Part shown: positions 22,702 through 34,600 of the stretch, piece after piece
Layout: each line of letters opens with the position of its first letter
How positions within the stretch are numbered: the first letter of the stretch is position 1
NCBI RefSeq assembly: GCF_022376445.1
Contig: NW_025954991.1
Coordinates: forward strand, 1 to 64,000
From: Fomitopsis serialis
Lineage: Eukaryota > Basidiomycota > Agaricomycetes > Polyporales > Fomitopsidaceae
DNA length: 64,000 nucleotides
Direction: 5' to 3'
Translations under genes and position numbers: made by a program
The notes under the pieces: model-generated
Seen by the model: only the letters and a program-made list of their open reading frames with translations
Database searches by the model: none
Told to the model about the DNA's origin: nothing

Positions 22702-25409
22702 ATGACTGAGCCGCGCTTTCACCCTGATGCAAGGTACGATTCGGTAGAAGGTGTGTGGTACTAACCTCCTAGTGTGCATCGCCAATACACTAATTTTGAC
22801 CCTCTAGCGACCGAACGGTCCTGGCAGCAGGAGTTCCGGGGCACTACCGATGTCTTGTACACCACGCTGCAACGCTATATGAGCCAGAATACGCCACGGC
22901 CGTACGCACGCTATGCTGCTTTTACTCAGTCCTCGGGCTCCGGGAAATCACGAATGAACGACGAGCTCGCAAAGAAGGTCCTCTATATTCCCGTCAATCT
23001 AGGGCCTGTGGGCGGAGACGGTACGTCGATTATCCACATGGTGCTATATGTTCTCATTTGATGCTTCCGGCAGTTTACCCTCCAGCGGACGATCAAGCTT
23101 GCTACTGGTTCTCCGAGTATGCGAACACCCCGCAAAGCTGCTCACGCCGCGTGCAAGCGTTTGTCTGTGCTCTCTTTGCAACTGTGCTGGAGCGTTTGAA
23201 GCAGATTGAGGAAGATACTGGGACGGCAGTGTCCAATGGTGCTTTCTATATTGGATGAGCGCTGTCTAGCGGGGCTGATAGGGCTCATGAAGTGTCGACA
23301 ACTACTGCGGAGGACGTCCTGGAGCGCGTGACGCAATTGGCGAGTGAGTTCAGGATGAAGATGAACGATGGCATGCGGTTTGGTCAGCATGTCAACTACC
23401 GAGTGGGCTTCTTTGAGTCCGTGGCGGAGAGAGCCAGCAATGTGAGTATGCGTGTATTAGTTTTTTGTGATACATACAGTATGTCTCATACACTCTTTGC
23501 CGAAGACGATCAGCGTGCGAAGGCAAGACGGTTCAACGAGTCAGTGCTGTCCATCTTTTGTTATATACATATTGCTGAAGGATGACAGTCGGTCGGCAGG
23601 ACGAGACAGTCTGGACCATCGCACGCAAGTTGACGGACTACCTCGACCCCGTCAAAGCGTGTCGCGATGAGCCGCTTGTGATACTGTGCTTCGACGAGTA
23701 TCATACGCTCACCAAGCCCCAGGCAGCCTCCCATGGCTGGTCACCATTCACAGTGCTGAGGAACGTCCTCCACACGATTGTTGACCTCCCAATCTTTACT
23801 CTCTTCGTATCTACCGTAAGCAACGTCGAACAGGTTGTCCCGCACATCCAGCAGCAGGGGATGTTCCCACCCATCGTCTTGACCTCATTCGACATCTTAG
23901 CCGAACGCTTGCCCGAGTCAGGCTGGACGCTGAAGCGAGTCGCATCCACACACCACATGGTGCATTTGGGCCGACCAATGTGAGTCATACACCATGACGT
24001 ACTTGCGATGCTCATGGTGTGTTGTAGGTTCGCGGCGATGTATGATGCGGGTCGCCAGTCATACCAGCGAGACATCATTCACCTCGCGAGGATCAAGCTA
24101 CTGTGCTCGCAAACAGCGCCCGAGTTTCTGTCAAACGTGCAGTCACTGGCGTGCATCGGATCACGCATCCCAATCAAATTCAAGACTAAGACTATTGATG
24201 AACCCACTAGTGAAATCATGCTGGTGGCGTCGCACATGCGGATGCTGCTTTACGTTAGCAGCGGTTTTGCGGGCGTGATCACCGACTGTCCATCCGAGCC
24301 ATTGCTCGCGGAGGCGGCATATACGATCCTGGCTCTTAGACGGCGGTCAGATGCGGCAAAGCGAGTCGGATAGCAATCCCCTTTGCCGACAAAAGGGTCA
24401 TGCCAAGGTTCTCAGAGCCCATACCCGCCCTCTCGTATCATCTCCACTGGTCCCATCTGGACTGTGGTAGTTCGCGAGGAGAAACGGTCGCCGCTGCCCT
24501 GCTGCTTGATGCCCGCGATCGTGCGACTACATTTCCTCTCGCTGCCGACGAACCGCTGCCTGGGATCGACGATATCGGGGACGACTGGGATCTCATGTAC
24601 GACGGTGCTCAGAAGCGTCGAATCGTCACCGTGCCGCAATTCTTGCGGGCGCTCCTAGCAAAGTCTTGCCACGACATCCTTCCGGCCGAATATGACAGGC
24701 CCGAAAAGGCGGACGTTCCACTCGACGCCGCATTCAAGGATTGTTTCATCTACTTCAACCACTTGATACCAGCATCGACGTCGTGAACCAGATGTACCTC
24801 CGACTCGCCATGTCACGCGGAGCGGCCTACATCTGCGCGGACAACGAGGACAACATGGCCATCATCATTCCGATTCTATTCGGCACTGTGCTGGTGCAAG
24901 AGAAGGTGTCCGCGATCATGGTGCAGGTAATGAACAACAGGCGGTTCACAACGAAGGTGGAGCGTTATCTGTTCGACTTGATGAACCCGTACAGGTGCGG
25001 TGTTTTCGACAGCAAGGTAAAAGCCCCGCCTCCGGTCATACGCATGTTCTTCGCACTTGCTTCGCCCGAGTCGTCCGTGACGATCCCCTCGCAACGGCTC
25101 ACCCCCAACACAGGCGTAGGCAGATATACTGCGTACGATATCTGGTGCGCCGGCGCGCGTGGTTCAACATTCGCGGTGGTCCAGGAAGACGAGGAGGACG
25201 TGCTCGCCAGGCTCCTCGAAACACTACGCGAGCACCGCGAGGTCGCGAAGTTGTATGAGGACCCCTGGCATCCAGAGTCAGAGTCAACGGTACATGCTAT
25301 CCGGACAATGAGCCCAGGTACCTCGACGCATCGTAGCTACTTTGAGCAGTGGTTTGACCTCGAGGATTCCGACGAGGAAATTGAACTTGCAGAGCCGGAG
25401 TCCGAGTAG
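22702..25409 (+). CDS. P-loop NTPase-like protein of unknown role, one probable frameshift
   Basis: Exons include 22702-22733, 22773-23020, 23074-about 23237, about 23292-23979 (with a likely 41-nt intron near 23541-23581), 24028-about 24345 and about 24396-25409. The N-terminal part has a P-loop (QSSGSGKS) and, about 190 residues on, a Walker B-like strand (VILCFDEYH). Later blocks GSSRGETVAAALLLDA, YFNHL and RGAAYICADNE suggest one long multi-domain protein. Such proteins are numerous in Agaricomycetes, and the layout recalls P-loop modules of Crinkler-type proteins, but I cannot assign a role. An in-frame TGA at 23256 is removed by a 54-nt intron, and a frame change near 24350 by a 50-nt intron. 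The change at about 24762-24775, between YFNHL and the next block, has no splice solution and may be a lesion or a sequence error. Confidence 0.6.
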
Positions 25410-25834
25410 ATGATGTCTTGATAGGGCCGCAGTGTATTATATTGGCGTTTGAGATTTTGTAGCTGTAGGTGTATGTACTTTGGTCGTGAGGCGATTTTGA
25501 GGGATCGTACATCAGATACCGTGCATGATGTAGAGCTAAGACGAATGCAACTTTTGTGTTGAGCTCGACGATCGCAGGGAGAGTGCGAACTGAGTAGCTG
25601 GGATACCGTGATGGGGCGGCGTTCTCCTCCAGGCTGGGTCCTTTGACTCGGGAACATGTCCCGCCGGCACAGAATAATACTAGACACGTTAGTGGGTTGA
25701 AGCAAGCCATGTTCTTCCGCAACCTCACTTCGAGTAACCCCGTACACGCTGGCACATACTAAGAAACTGTCCAAATTACCAGCTATATGAATACATTAAG
25801 TAGTGATACAACATCCGTTCGCCACCGCACCTTG
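25410..25834. other. Convergent 3' ends, no gene seen
   Basis: The NTPase-like gene (+) and the first C2-membrane gene (-) end toward each other here. The sequence is probably the two 3' untranslated regions. No further coding signal was found. Confidence 0.5.
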
Positions 25835-27771
25835 TCATGCGCGCGACGCGCCGTGCGCAGCCCCGCCCGCCGTGTTGCCCTCACCTCCATCCTGCGGAAC
25901 GTCGCCCGGCACCGCAGACCGCCGCACAACCGCCGTCCACGCGCGCCTCACGCACCACGCGACCAAGTTGAATATCCTATGACACCCGAATACGAGGTAT
26001 TGCAAAGTGAACAGCACGCCGGAAAGGAACGACACGACAAGGACCGCGCTCGGCCACTCCGCCCACGCGACGGTGAGGAGGAAGATCATGAGGCACATCG
26101 CGGAGACGAGCATGCAGAGCGTCGGCACGCGGCAGTAGAGGCAGAAGAAGAAGTACGTGCCGTACACGTCTTTCGCGATCGTCTGCGAGCGAGGATCAGA
26201 TCAGACATGCGGGGCGGATACAAGGGTTGGCCGGAGCTTACTTGGAACTTTTGTGCGTCCGCGTTGCTGTAGGAGAACACGAGCAGGGTATCGAGGAAGA
26301 GGCCGAGGCCAGCGGAGATAGCACCCAGCGCGACGACCTGCCGCGCGAGCCCGTCTATGGGAAATATAGAGCCTGGCGCGAGGCCGAAGATGGCTGCATC
26401 GATACCCGCCAACGCAAGTAGCTGTGTCACCGATTTCCAATAAGTTTATGAAGGCCTCGTCGTGGGACCAAGATGGGCAACTCACAGAAGCGGCGGCGAC
26501 GTACCACTCCGTCAGGAGGCGCGCGAGCACCTTGTCGAAGCGCTCATGGTTTTGCGTCCGCTCCGCCTCGTAGAGATCGGAGTAGGGTGCGACTCGGTCC
26601 AGCATCCTCTCACCCCATGAGAACTGCGGGGACTCTGCCTGTTCGCTGTAGCGCGGGAGGACGTCGGGCGTATGCGCGCTATGCACAAACTCGGGTGTTT
26701 CCTCCATCGCGATTGCAGGTTCGTACGTAGATTTATCAGTATCGTCCGCAGGCGGAAAGTACTCGTCCTGTGGTGCGTCTGGGTATGCAGATGCCTCTGA
26801 ACCGGAGACAGCGTCCTCTTCATCGTCAGTGTTGAGGCTGTAGCCGCGTATTCGTCGTTTGCGCCTCCGAATTCCATTTGGCGGTTTACCTGACGGTTCA
26901 GGTGTGAACCCACCAACCGCGGTGACTGAAGGACTTCTTGACGCTGTTCCGCGTCAGCTCGCAGCCTCCTAAGGGGTGGAACCGAAGACGTACATGAATG
27001 CTCTGAAGGGGTGTCTTCTCCAGGCTCTGACGGGTATAACTCCTGGGAGGTAAATGTGGGAGCAACGGGTGTTGGTGCATGTAGTCTGACAACGAGGTTG
27101 GCATGGTGCTGCTGCCGGCCTCTGACAGTCGGGCCCTTCTTTTGAGGAGTTGGGCACGAGAGACGCACGTCTATCGCTGCCCGGGATTATGGCCGTAAGA
27201 AAGAGTATTGCACAGGATGATACCACAAGACTCACTGGAGCCTGGTCGTCCTTGCTTTCCAGCGAGCTCGCCGAGGGAAACGAAGGCAGAGGCGACGAGG
27301 TGCTGTTTCTTCCTATGCTTATGGGATTTATGGAGGACTCTGATGTCGATCTTGCTGCGGTGGTTGACGTGGTGGCTGTGACGCGCATGAGATAGGAAAC
27401 GAGAAACCACTCGCGGCAGTACCCACAGTGTCAACGGAATCTTCGTGTTCGGGTTTTGCCCGTCACAGCCCAGGGCTACTTCATGTGACTGGGCCGATCT
27501 ACCACGTCGAGACAGACGACCGGCCGCCACGACTTTTCAGGACGGACAAATAGCAAGCCCTGTGTACGGACAACTGTGTGCAAAAGTCAGGAGAGCACTT
27601 GGCATGTCATGTCAATGCCAACTGGGAGCGTACTTGTCAAGAACCAAGGACTGTGGGATACATCGACGCATCGCGGACATGACAAGAGGCCATGGTCAGC
27701 AAGTCGACTCCGCGATGTAGGAGCCAACATACGTACTCAGATGCATCTTCAGCGACGACGCGCGACGGCAT
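25835..27771 (-). CDS. C2-like domain plus four-helix membrane protein, copy A
   Basis: Start ATG at 27771 in a 35-nt exon (to 27737), then a 17-nt microexon (27650-27634), a C2-like part from about 27590, a linker, and three exons with the membrane part: up to 26486, 26421-26242 (60 codons) and 26182-25835 (116 codons). The N-terminal part has the beta-rich pattern KSWRPVV, GCDGQNPNTK, KIDIRVLHKSHKHRKKQ and a hydrophobic IDVRLSC strand, resembling a C2 fold. A basic/acidic linker precedes four hydrophobic segments (around AGIDAAIFGLAPG, VALGAISAGLGLF, CMLVSAMCLMIFLLTVAW, VLVVSFLSGVLFTLQYLVF). A role at a membrane is inferred. Relative to copy B the frame is shifted at about 27520, between PVVCLD and the QSHE segment, so copy A may be damaged there. 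Confidence 0.65.
27634..27650 (-). other. 17-nt microexon shared by both C2-membrane paralogues
   Basis: TCCTTGGTTCTTGACAA is flanked by CAG and GTACG. Copy B has TCCATGGTTATTGACAA at 30557-30541 with the same splice context and phase. Both encode Asp-Pro-Trp-(Phe/Leu)-Leu-Thr across the junctions, so the microexon predates the duplication. Confidence 0.7.
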
Positions 27772-28801
27772 AACAGTCCTGCCCTTCGATACAGGCGCAG
27801 GTAAAGCAGACGCGTCGTCGGGCAGAGCTGGAGTTATGTATAGACTGAGGTCGGAGGCGGTGCAGGAGACGTCCTCGGAGCAGGTAGGCGGTGCCGATTG
27901 CAAAGTGCGAGCGATGGACAGGCGCTGTGCTCGAGCTGGCGAGACAAACACTGTATGTCCACGCACAACCGCTGGCTGGCTGGAGTAGACCCGACGGAGG
28001 GCTTCCGGGCAGCTGTGAAAGACTCTGAGATGCTCATTGTGGGTCTATTCGACACAGGGTATGGCAGGCATTGGGCGCCGGCGCTTATAGCATTATCGGA
28101 TATATAAGTAATCTGGCATCTAAGTACATAACTCGTCGACCGGATCTGCCACTGCGATGTGTGTACAACTGCACAGGGGCAACATAGAGATGCGTGTATG
28201 ACAGCGCGGGGGCAACATAGATTCGACCGACATGTATGCTCAATGAGGGCGCCGGGATAGGATCGAAACAGTGTCGACGCAGCAAGCATTTCCCCGCAAG
28301 TATGGTGATATAGTCCGCCTTGCGATGCGATGCTGGCACTATCGAGGCCAAGACTTCACAACAACCAGTGTCGGTCTAAAGGAATCCTGTCAGTAAGTGG
28401 TCGAGACACCGAGAGTCCACACCGTAGTCAGTTAAGAGGTACTAAAACGCTGCGCACCTCCAATCGCGAAGCTGAGGCCCTGCTAAAGCATGGGAGCATT
28501 GTCATGCATGAAAATGCATACCATGCAACCAGCTTTCGCGGCGTCTCCACGCGAGCGAGTGTTGTTCCGAGTCGGATGCGGAAGAGCTGTTTCCTCCCCC
28601 ACTCTGCAGAGCAAGAGCGGCACAGTAAATCACGCCGAACAGAAGCACATCGAAGACAGTGTGTTCTCGTCGTGTTCTCGGCGCCAAGGGAGCCCAACAA
28701 CTCTAAATATTTTGGCTTGCTGTCAATCACGCATGTCGCCAGCTTGTTCATTATTCGCACCTCGTTCTCCAGTGACAGCGATGTGCCACCCTCCCCCCAG
28801 C
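27772..28801. other. Region between the two C2-membrane paralogues
   Basis: About 1 kb separates the start of copy A from the stop of copy B. Several frames of 70-190 codons overlap here without recognisable domains. A TATA-like string (CTTATATATCC on the - strand) near 28105 lies about 330 bases upstream of the copy A start. Confidence 0.4.
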
Positions 28802-30664
28802 CTATACACCAGCACTTTGCACCACCCGCTGCCCGCCACGCAACCAGATAGAAACCCGGGAGCAGCCATACACAAGGTACTGCAGGGAGAACAGCACACC
28901 GGAGAGGAACGACAGTGCGAGGACTGCGTCGGGCCACTCTGACCAAGCCACGATGAGGAGAAAGACCGTCAGACACATCGCGGAGATGAGCACGCAGGCA
29001 GCCGGGACGCGGCAACGGAGGCAGAAGGAGAAGTAGGTGCCGTCGGCATCTTGTGCAGTGGTCTATGGGTCCAGATGAGATACGGTTGCACAGGAAGTCG
29101 GGTGACCAGACTTACTCTGAACCTTTCTCCGTCTATGTTACCGTACGAGAACAGAAGCGCGGTGTTGTGGAATAGGCCTAAGCCAGAGGAAATAGCTCCA
29201 AGTGCGACGATACGGCGCGCGAAGCCGTCTACGGGGAAGATGGAGCCAGGCGCGAGGCCGAAGACGGCCGCATCAATACCTCCCAGCGCAATCAACTACA
29301 GCACACATAAGACTTAGCAAAGACAAGCATCAAATTTAAAAAACATATACTCACCGAAGCAGCAGTGGCGTACCACTCGTTCCGGAGGCGCGGAAGCACC
29401 TCGTTAAAGCGATCCTGCTGTGTCCCGTGAAGCTCGGTATACGGTGTAAGTCGACGTAGCGTCCTCTCGCCCAGTGACGACAAAACGACGCCCAGCGACG
29501 ACAAAGCGACGCCCAGCGACGAGGAAAATGACGAGATCCTTTCTCTCAACGTTGACACTCTGTCGCCCCAAGTGTTTCGTGCCGCATCCGCGGCAGGGTC
29601 GCTCACGTCATACGGAGGGACAAAGAGTGATTGTCTCTACACTTCATGCTCAGAGTCGGGGGTTATGTCCAGCGCGGGATATTCGGAGACAGCCGCAACA
29701 TCTTCTGCGTTGGCATCGACGTCACAGCCACGTAGTCGTCGGTCTCGCCTACGTAGGCGACGTAGTCGTCGGTTCCCACTCTTGTCACCATTCACTGGAG
29801 GGTGATGCAACTGTTCCGGTGAGAGCCCATCGCCCACGTTGTCTGAAGCACCTATTAGAGCTGTTCTACATGAGTTGGCTACCATCCAGCGGCATCGGCA
29901 GTGACACAGGAACGCACATGTTAGTTCTATTGAAGTGCCATCGTCAGACTCTGACGGCTATACCTCCTTCACGGGAGAGATGGGAAACGGAGACGTAGGT
30001 GCACGCAAAGTGACGATAAGACTAACGTGACGCTGCTGCCGGCCCCCAACAAATCTGATCGTTGGGCTCCAGGGAATCGTGCACGAGAGAGGCACATCGA
30101 TTTCTGCCCAAGGTGGTGAAAAAGGGGCGCACAAGACAGTAATAGCACTTACTGGGGCTTGTTTCTTCAGCTAGCCCGCCGAGTAAAACGGACTCCGAGG
30201 CTATGAGATGCTGTTGTTTCTTCCTGCGCTTATGCGATTTATACAGAATACGAATGTCAAGCTTGCTATGGTGGTTGACATTATGCCTGCAACGCGTTCG
30301 CCCAGGCGGTTGGCTGCGGCTTCGAGAAATGTTACTCACAGTCTAAAAGGGGTCTTCGTATTCGGATTTTGGCCATCTCGGCCCAGTGTCAATTCATGTG
30401 ACTGAACCCCATCTACGTCCAGACAGACGACCGGTCGCCACGACTTTTCTGGAGGAGTGAATGACAGGCCCTCAGTACGAAAGACTAAACAGCAGCCACA
30501 TAGTCAGGCTCTGAGCGCGAATAAGATCTCGGCGACGTACTTGTCAATAACCATGGACTATGAGCGGGCAATGAGTCGTGCCACAGCGGTCAGTGCCCCC
30601 AGTCCGCGACAAGTTCTGGAAAGACTTACTCGGGTATGTCCTCGGTAGTAATGTGAGACGGCAT
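28802..30664 (-). pseudogene. C2-like plus four-helix membrane protein, copy B, with in-frame stops
   Basis: Copy B has the same exon plan as copy A: ATG at 30664 (35-nt exon to 30630), 17-nt microexon 30557-30541, the C2-like part (KSWRPVVCLDVDG, GRDGQNPNTK, KLDIRILYKSHKRRKKQ), a linker rich in Arg, then membrane exons up to 29355, 29295-29116 (60 codons, as in A) and 29062-28802 (87 codons). The C2-like part is intact, unlike in copy A. Two TAG codons interrupt the linker frame: one after the PISPVKEV segment (about 29962), where copy A has Tyr, and one after PDSEHEV (about 29635). I find no intron that removes them, so copy B is probably a pseudogene or makes a short C2-only protein. Its C-terminal tail is 29 codons shorter than that of A. 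Confidence 0.65.
29470..29524 (+). repeat. 21-bp tandem repeat, 2.6 copies, inside copy B
   Basis: CCCAGYGACGACAAARCGACG is repeated at 29470-29490 and 29491-29511, with a partial third copy to 29524. On the coding (-) strand it gives a heptad-like SLGVxLS repeat just before the helical segment preceding the membrane part. Copy A lacks the repeat, so it expanded after the duplication. Confidence 0.8.
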
Positions 30665-31549
30665 TCTGCCAGTGGTCGTTCTTTCGACGTTTACTGTAAG
30701 CGTAGTGAGTGAGATCTTGTGGGAAGAGTCGAGGTTACATAAGTACTTACGGGGAGATGTCCAGAGCAGTGCTCAGACCTGCTCGTCCGCAGGCCTTCGC
30801 AGCCAACCGCGCGTCTTGTGCATGTTTAATCAGATGTGACGCTGTGCTCATTTTGGTCATATGTGGCTCTTCTTGACGGGGTCGACTCATCAAGAAGCAG
30901 GACCCGGCAGGACAGCATGGTCAGTGTCTCGACAGCGATACGATGCGACGTAACTTTGTGGCGCAGAAGTTACTGCCAGCGCAGTATCATCACGGCAGCA
31001 GTATCGCTATATATGTCCCAGAGTCCCTGAGTAGCTATTTCGAGTTGTGACTGAATTGACATGAACAGCAAGCGTAAGAAGACTAGGAGACAACAACAAC
31101 TTGCAAACTAGGACGCCAAGCGCATCAACGCCACTCGACCGATCGGGAACAAACGCTGAGCGCTTCCCCACCGGGCGGCGGGCGGGTGCGAGAGCCATGA
31201 CAACGACCACCGGTGCTATCTTGGGTCGTTCTAACATAGCGCGAATATTCTGTGCGATATTCTGTAGGCCGATGGGGGTCGAGGCGGTATGTTGTCGGAA
31301 GGAGAGAATGAGATCACGGACGCGTGGGGGCCACATACTATTCCTCATCGGGCAATACTTGTATTGTAGTATTCAACATGGTCACGCAAATACAACACTA
31401 GCCCCTAAAACACGTCTTCCTGGCTTACACAAGGGCGAAGACTTTGGCCAGCCGCTTAAATAGGTGAGTGGCACACTGTAGCCTTGTCCCTCCCCAACTC
31501 CCCCGCCTCCTTATCCCCCGTCTCCAAGAGCCAGTGCTGGTCACTCAAG
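30665..31549. other. Intergenic, no gene seen
   Basis: This stretch holds the promoter side of copy B and of the F-box gene at 31550, which are divergently transcribed. Frames of up to 120 codons at 31007-31463 overlap on both strands and show no domain. Confidence 0.4.
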
Positions 31550-33824
31550 ATGTTCTCGATGCGTACATCCTTGTTGGGCTCCTTGAATATTCTCCTCAGA
31601 CGTCGACCCCGTGCCCTTGACCTTGAGAAGGGTGTGGTGGAACTCGGCCTACGCCCCAATAACGACGGCCAAGGACGACCACCAATACGGATGCGCCTTG
31701 AAGATGTTGCCAATGACGTGTTGATCATGATATTCTCCTACCTAGACGTCCGGGACGTCGTGGCCCTGCGGCAGGTGAGTAGGGTCGCGGTCGGCGTGGC
31801 CCTCACTGCAACTGAGAGCCTTGTTGGACTAGGTCAACAAGTTCTTCCACGACATATCGCATCATTCTATCATCTGGAAACGATTCTTACGACAATCAGA
31901 CGTACCTATCCCTCCCCTTCCCCCAACTTCACGACACTCACTTCCTCACCTCAGCGGCCTCGAGGCCGAACGTCTTCTCCTGCGCTCCGTTTCTCTACAG
32001 CGAACCTGGACGAGCCGCGATCCGAGCTACATTGATTCTTGGGCATTCAACGCCAACTACACCGTCTTTTCCATGGCCACCGTCCCTGGCGGACAGTACC
32101 TCATCGCATCCGTCGGCAACTGCATCGGCAACGGCGAACGCTTCACCGACTACTCCCTCGTGATCTACGCGATGGACCACCCTCACGGTGGCGGGCACGC
32201 CATCGCGCGCACACGCACCCACACGAAAGCATACCACCTCAAGGCGCGCTACACGACTATCCGCGGCCGCCACTCGATCGCCATCGCCTACGTCCGGCGT
32301 GACTGGGGCCGCCGCTCCGAGCGCGAGAACCCGAACCCGAGCGTCGACGTCTCCGAGTTCAGTGGCGACCACGAGATCGATCCGCCCACCCCCATCAAGT
32401 ACGAATGCGTCGCTCTCGAGGTGCCCCTCGAGTGCCTTGAGCTCCTCAGCGACCCGCGCCTCACACCTGGAACGCCGGAGTGGAAGGCTCATGCAAATGC
32501 ACAGCCAAAACCATTCCGATACCTCGCCATTATTCGAACGCGGAGCCAGCTGATGTATCCTGACATAGACGAGTTGTTCGGCAAACCGTACCTTGCGGTG
32601 TTGAAGAGACCGAACAGTATCGTCTTCCAAAACCTCGAAGGCGGAGCGGCCTCGACGCTGTTTTGCCAGATACCCAACTTACCCAACCAGCCGTTGGTAT
32701 GTCGACCCTTTGTTACACAATTGAGTAAGTAGTTGACTCAGATAAATAGACGTCAAAAATACTCAACATTCGGCTGGTTTCGATCGACAACGCTGTCCTC
32801 GTCGTGCGGAGACTGGACGGCTATGCCCAAAACCCGAAGCGAAAGTCGTTTGCTGAGTTATACCACGCCATTCCGTCAGACGCACCCGCCCCGAACCGCG
32901 ACCGTCAATGGACCCGCGAGGCCTTCGACAGCGAGGAGTTGGACAACAACGATTACATCGACTGCGCCATCTCCGATCACGGCATACCTACCCGTCTCGA
33001 CGACTCCGTCCTCCCCCAGCTCTACAGCGCCATCGACAGCATGATCCCGCACCCGATCACGCTCTTCCTCCGCGTGCGCAATCAAGACAAGCTGCACCGC
33101 TGGGTGATGTTCCCCGAGAAGCGGGAGCAGGTCCTGCCCCCGAGCCCAGACATGCGCTCCTCGGAGGTGTCGCACTTGACCAAGTACGGCAACTGGCACT
33201 ACCGCTTTGACCACATCCACGAGACGATCCGGTCCGGGGGCGAGGGCGGGGACCTCCTCTCGCACCGCGCGCTGCCTGGTTCGCTCCGCTCGATCGTCTA
33301 CGCCGTCCCGCGGTTCGACACCTCGGACACCCCGCCTGTGTGCTCGATCGGCCGCCAGTGGTGCCCGCACAGCCAGAGCCTCGCGGCCGCACAGCCGCTC
33401 TTCCAGCAGCAGGCGGAGCACGGCGTACCAGACTCGCCAAACACGTTCGTGTGGGTCGCGCTGCCGAGCAACATTGACTTCGGCGCTGTTAACTCCATGA
33501 CGTGGGACGAGACCATCGGTAGGCTGTTCGTTGCCAGCAAGTGGAACGAAGAAGTATTCGTCATCGACTTTGCCAAAACGCCCCGCCTCGGTGAGTTCCT
33601 GACCTTACGGCTGTTCGTCGGAATTGTGATATTGATGACATCTGTCGCCGTCTCCAGGAAAATCCGGGCAACGCGTGAGCCCCATTCCGTTCGCCATCCA
33701 ACCTGACCCCAACAAAGTCCACGCCCCAATTCCCGAACCTCGGCCTGAATCTCCTGTTCGTTCCCTACTGGAATGGCTGGCTGCGCGCAACGAAGATAAC
33801 GATGTCAATATGGAAGACGCATAA
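31550..33824 (+). CDS. F-box protein, 698 aa
   Basis: Four exons join in frame: 31550-31774, 31833-32696, 32750-33590 and 33658-33824 (2,097 nt). Residues 48-95 form an F-box: RMRLEDVANDVLIMIFSYLD, then DVVALRQVNKFFHDI and a Trp-containing end. This motif binds Skp1 in SCF ubiquitin ligases. The remaining 600 residues have regular Trp and Gly/Asp-rich turns (for example around NSMTWDETIGRLFVAS) that suggest a beta-propeller-like substrate domain, without a clear WD40 signature. The last 50 residues are acidic and Pro-rich. The start is the first ATG in the open exon. Family and likely role are well supported; the substrate is unknown. Confidence 0.8.
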
Positions 33825-34600
33825 CAAAACTCACTGCCGACGCTCTCTTGGACTTTGCTATAGACACGCTCTCGCGCTCGTTTGCTCTCGTGCTCGTCCC
33901 TGTACTTGCTCTTCTCTCTTCCTCTCCTCTCTCCTTTCCTTGTATCGATACCCCCGAGGACTACGTGTAGCAAATGGCGAATCTGGTGTAGCACTGAGTG
34001 ACGTATAATGTTGTACATTACCCCCAGCCATCTCCTTCCGTCAGGGAAGTAATTGAAGGTTATATTTCGACTGAACCGCAGCTACTGGCGCTGATTTGTA
34101 GAGCTGAGCCGATATAACTGCGCAGATCTGGTCATATTGGATCCGGGTATGTTAGGGTTTGGCGCAACCAGTACTGTCGAACGGGTACGCCGCCTGTCTG
34201 GTGCACAGCGTCATTCGACTGATGCATTCTGGAGTATAGCCTTGCATACCTGTTGATCGAGTGGATATTCCTGTCACGGCCAGTGTGCCAGAAATCTTCA
34301 GTGTTGGACGGAATCATCGCCGCCATCGACGGCTAGACAAAGAGGACAGCACAGGCCATTCATTTTGGTAGAGGCGTCTCACCGACCGCGCGAGATCCAG
34401 GAAGAGCGGTGTAGTCGTACAAGTCCTCTGTGAGGACTTGTCATCGCCACTACGGGAATGAAGGGGAAGTTCGCAGCAGCTCGAGTGCGATGGACGATGG
34501 ATGCTGACTGAGATGGTGGGTGGCTGCCAAGTGACTGCGGCGTCATATGAATACGACCACCGGCGCTTGATCACTGCACCACTCTCGCATACCGCACACC
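33825..34600. other. Intergenic, no gene seen
   Basis: A CT-rich tract at 33890-33945 follows the F-box gene and probably lies in its 3' untranslated region. The rest is promoter-side sequence of the DSK2 gene. No supported frame occurs on either strand. Confidence 0.5.

Noticed and set aside
23256..23258. In-frame TGA in the NTPase-like gene taken as a nonsense mutation
   Set aside because: A 54-nt GT-AG intron with a branch-like CTGAT spans it and keeps the frame.
23443..23480. Possible 38-nt intron starting GTGAGT in the NTPase-like gene
   Set aside because: Removing it shifts the frame away from the natural-looking downstream sequence, while reading through stays open.
31007..31463. Two overlapping frames of about 115 codons on opposite strands
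   Set aside because: Neither shows a domain or plausible exon borders, and the region is the promoter side of two divergent genes.
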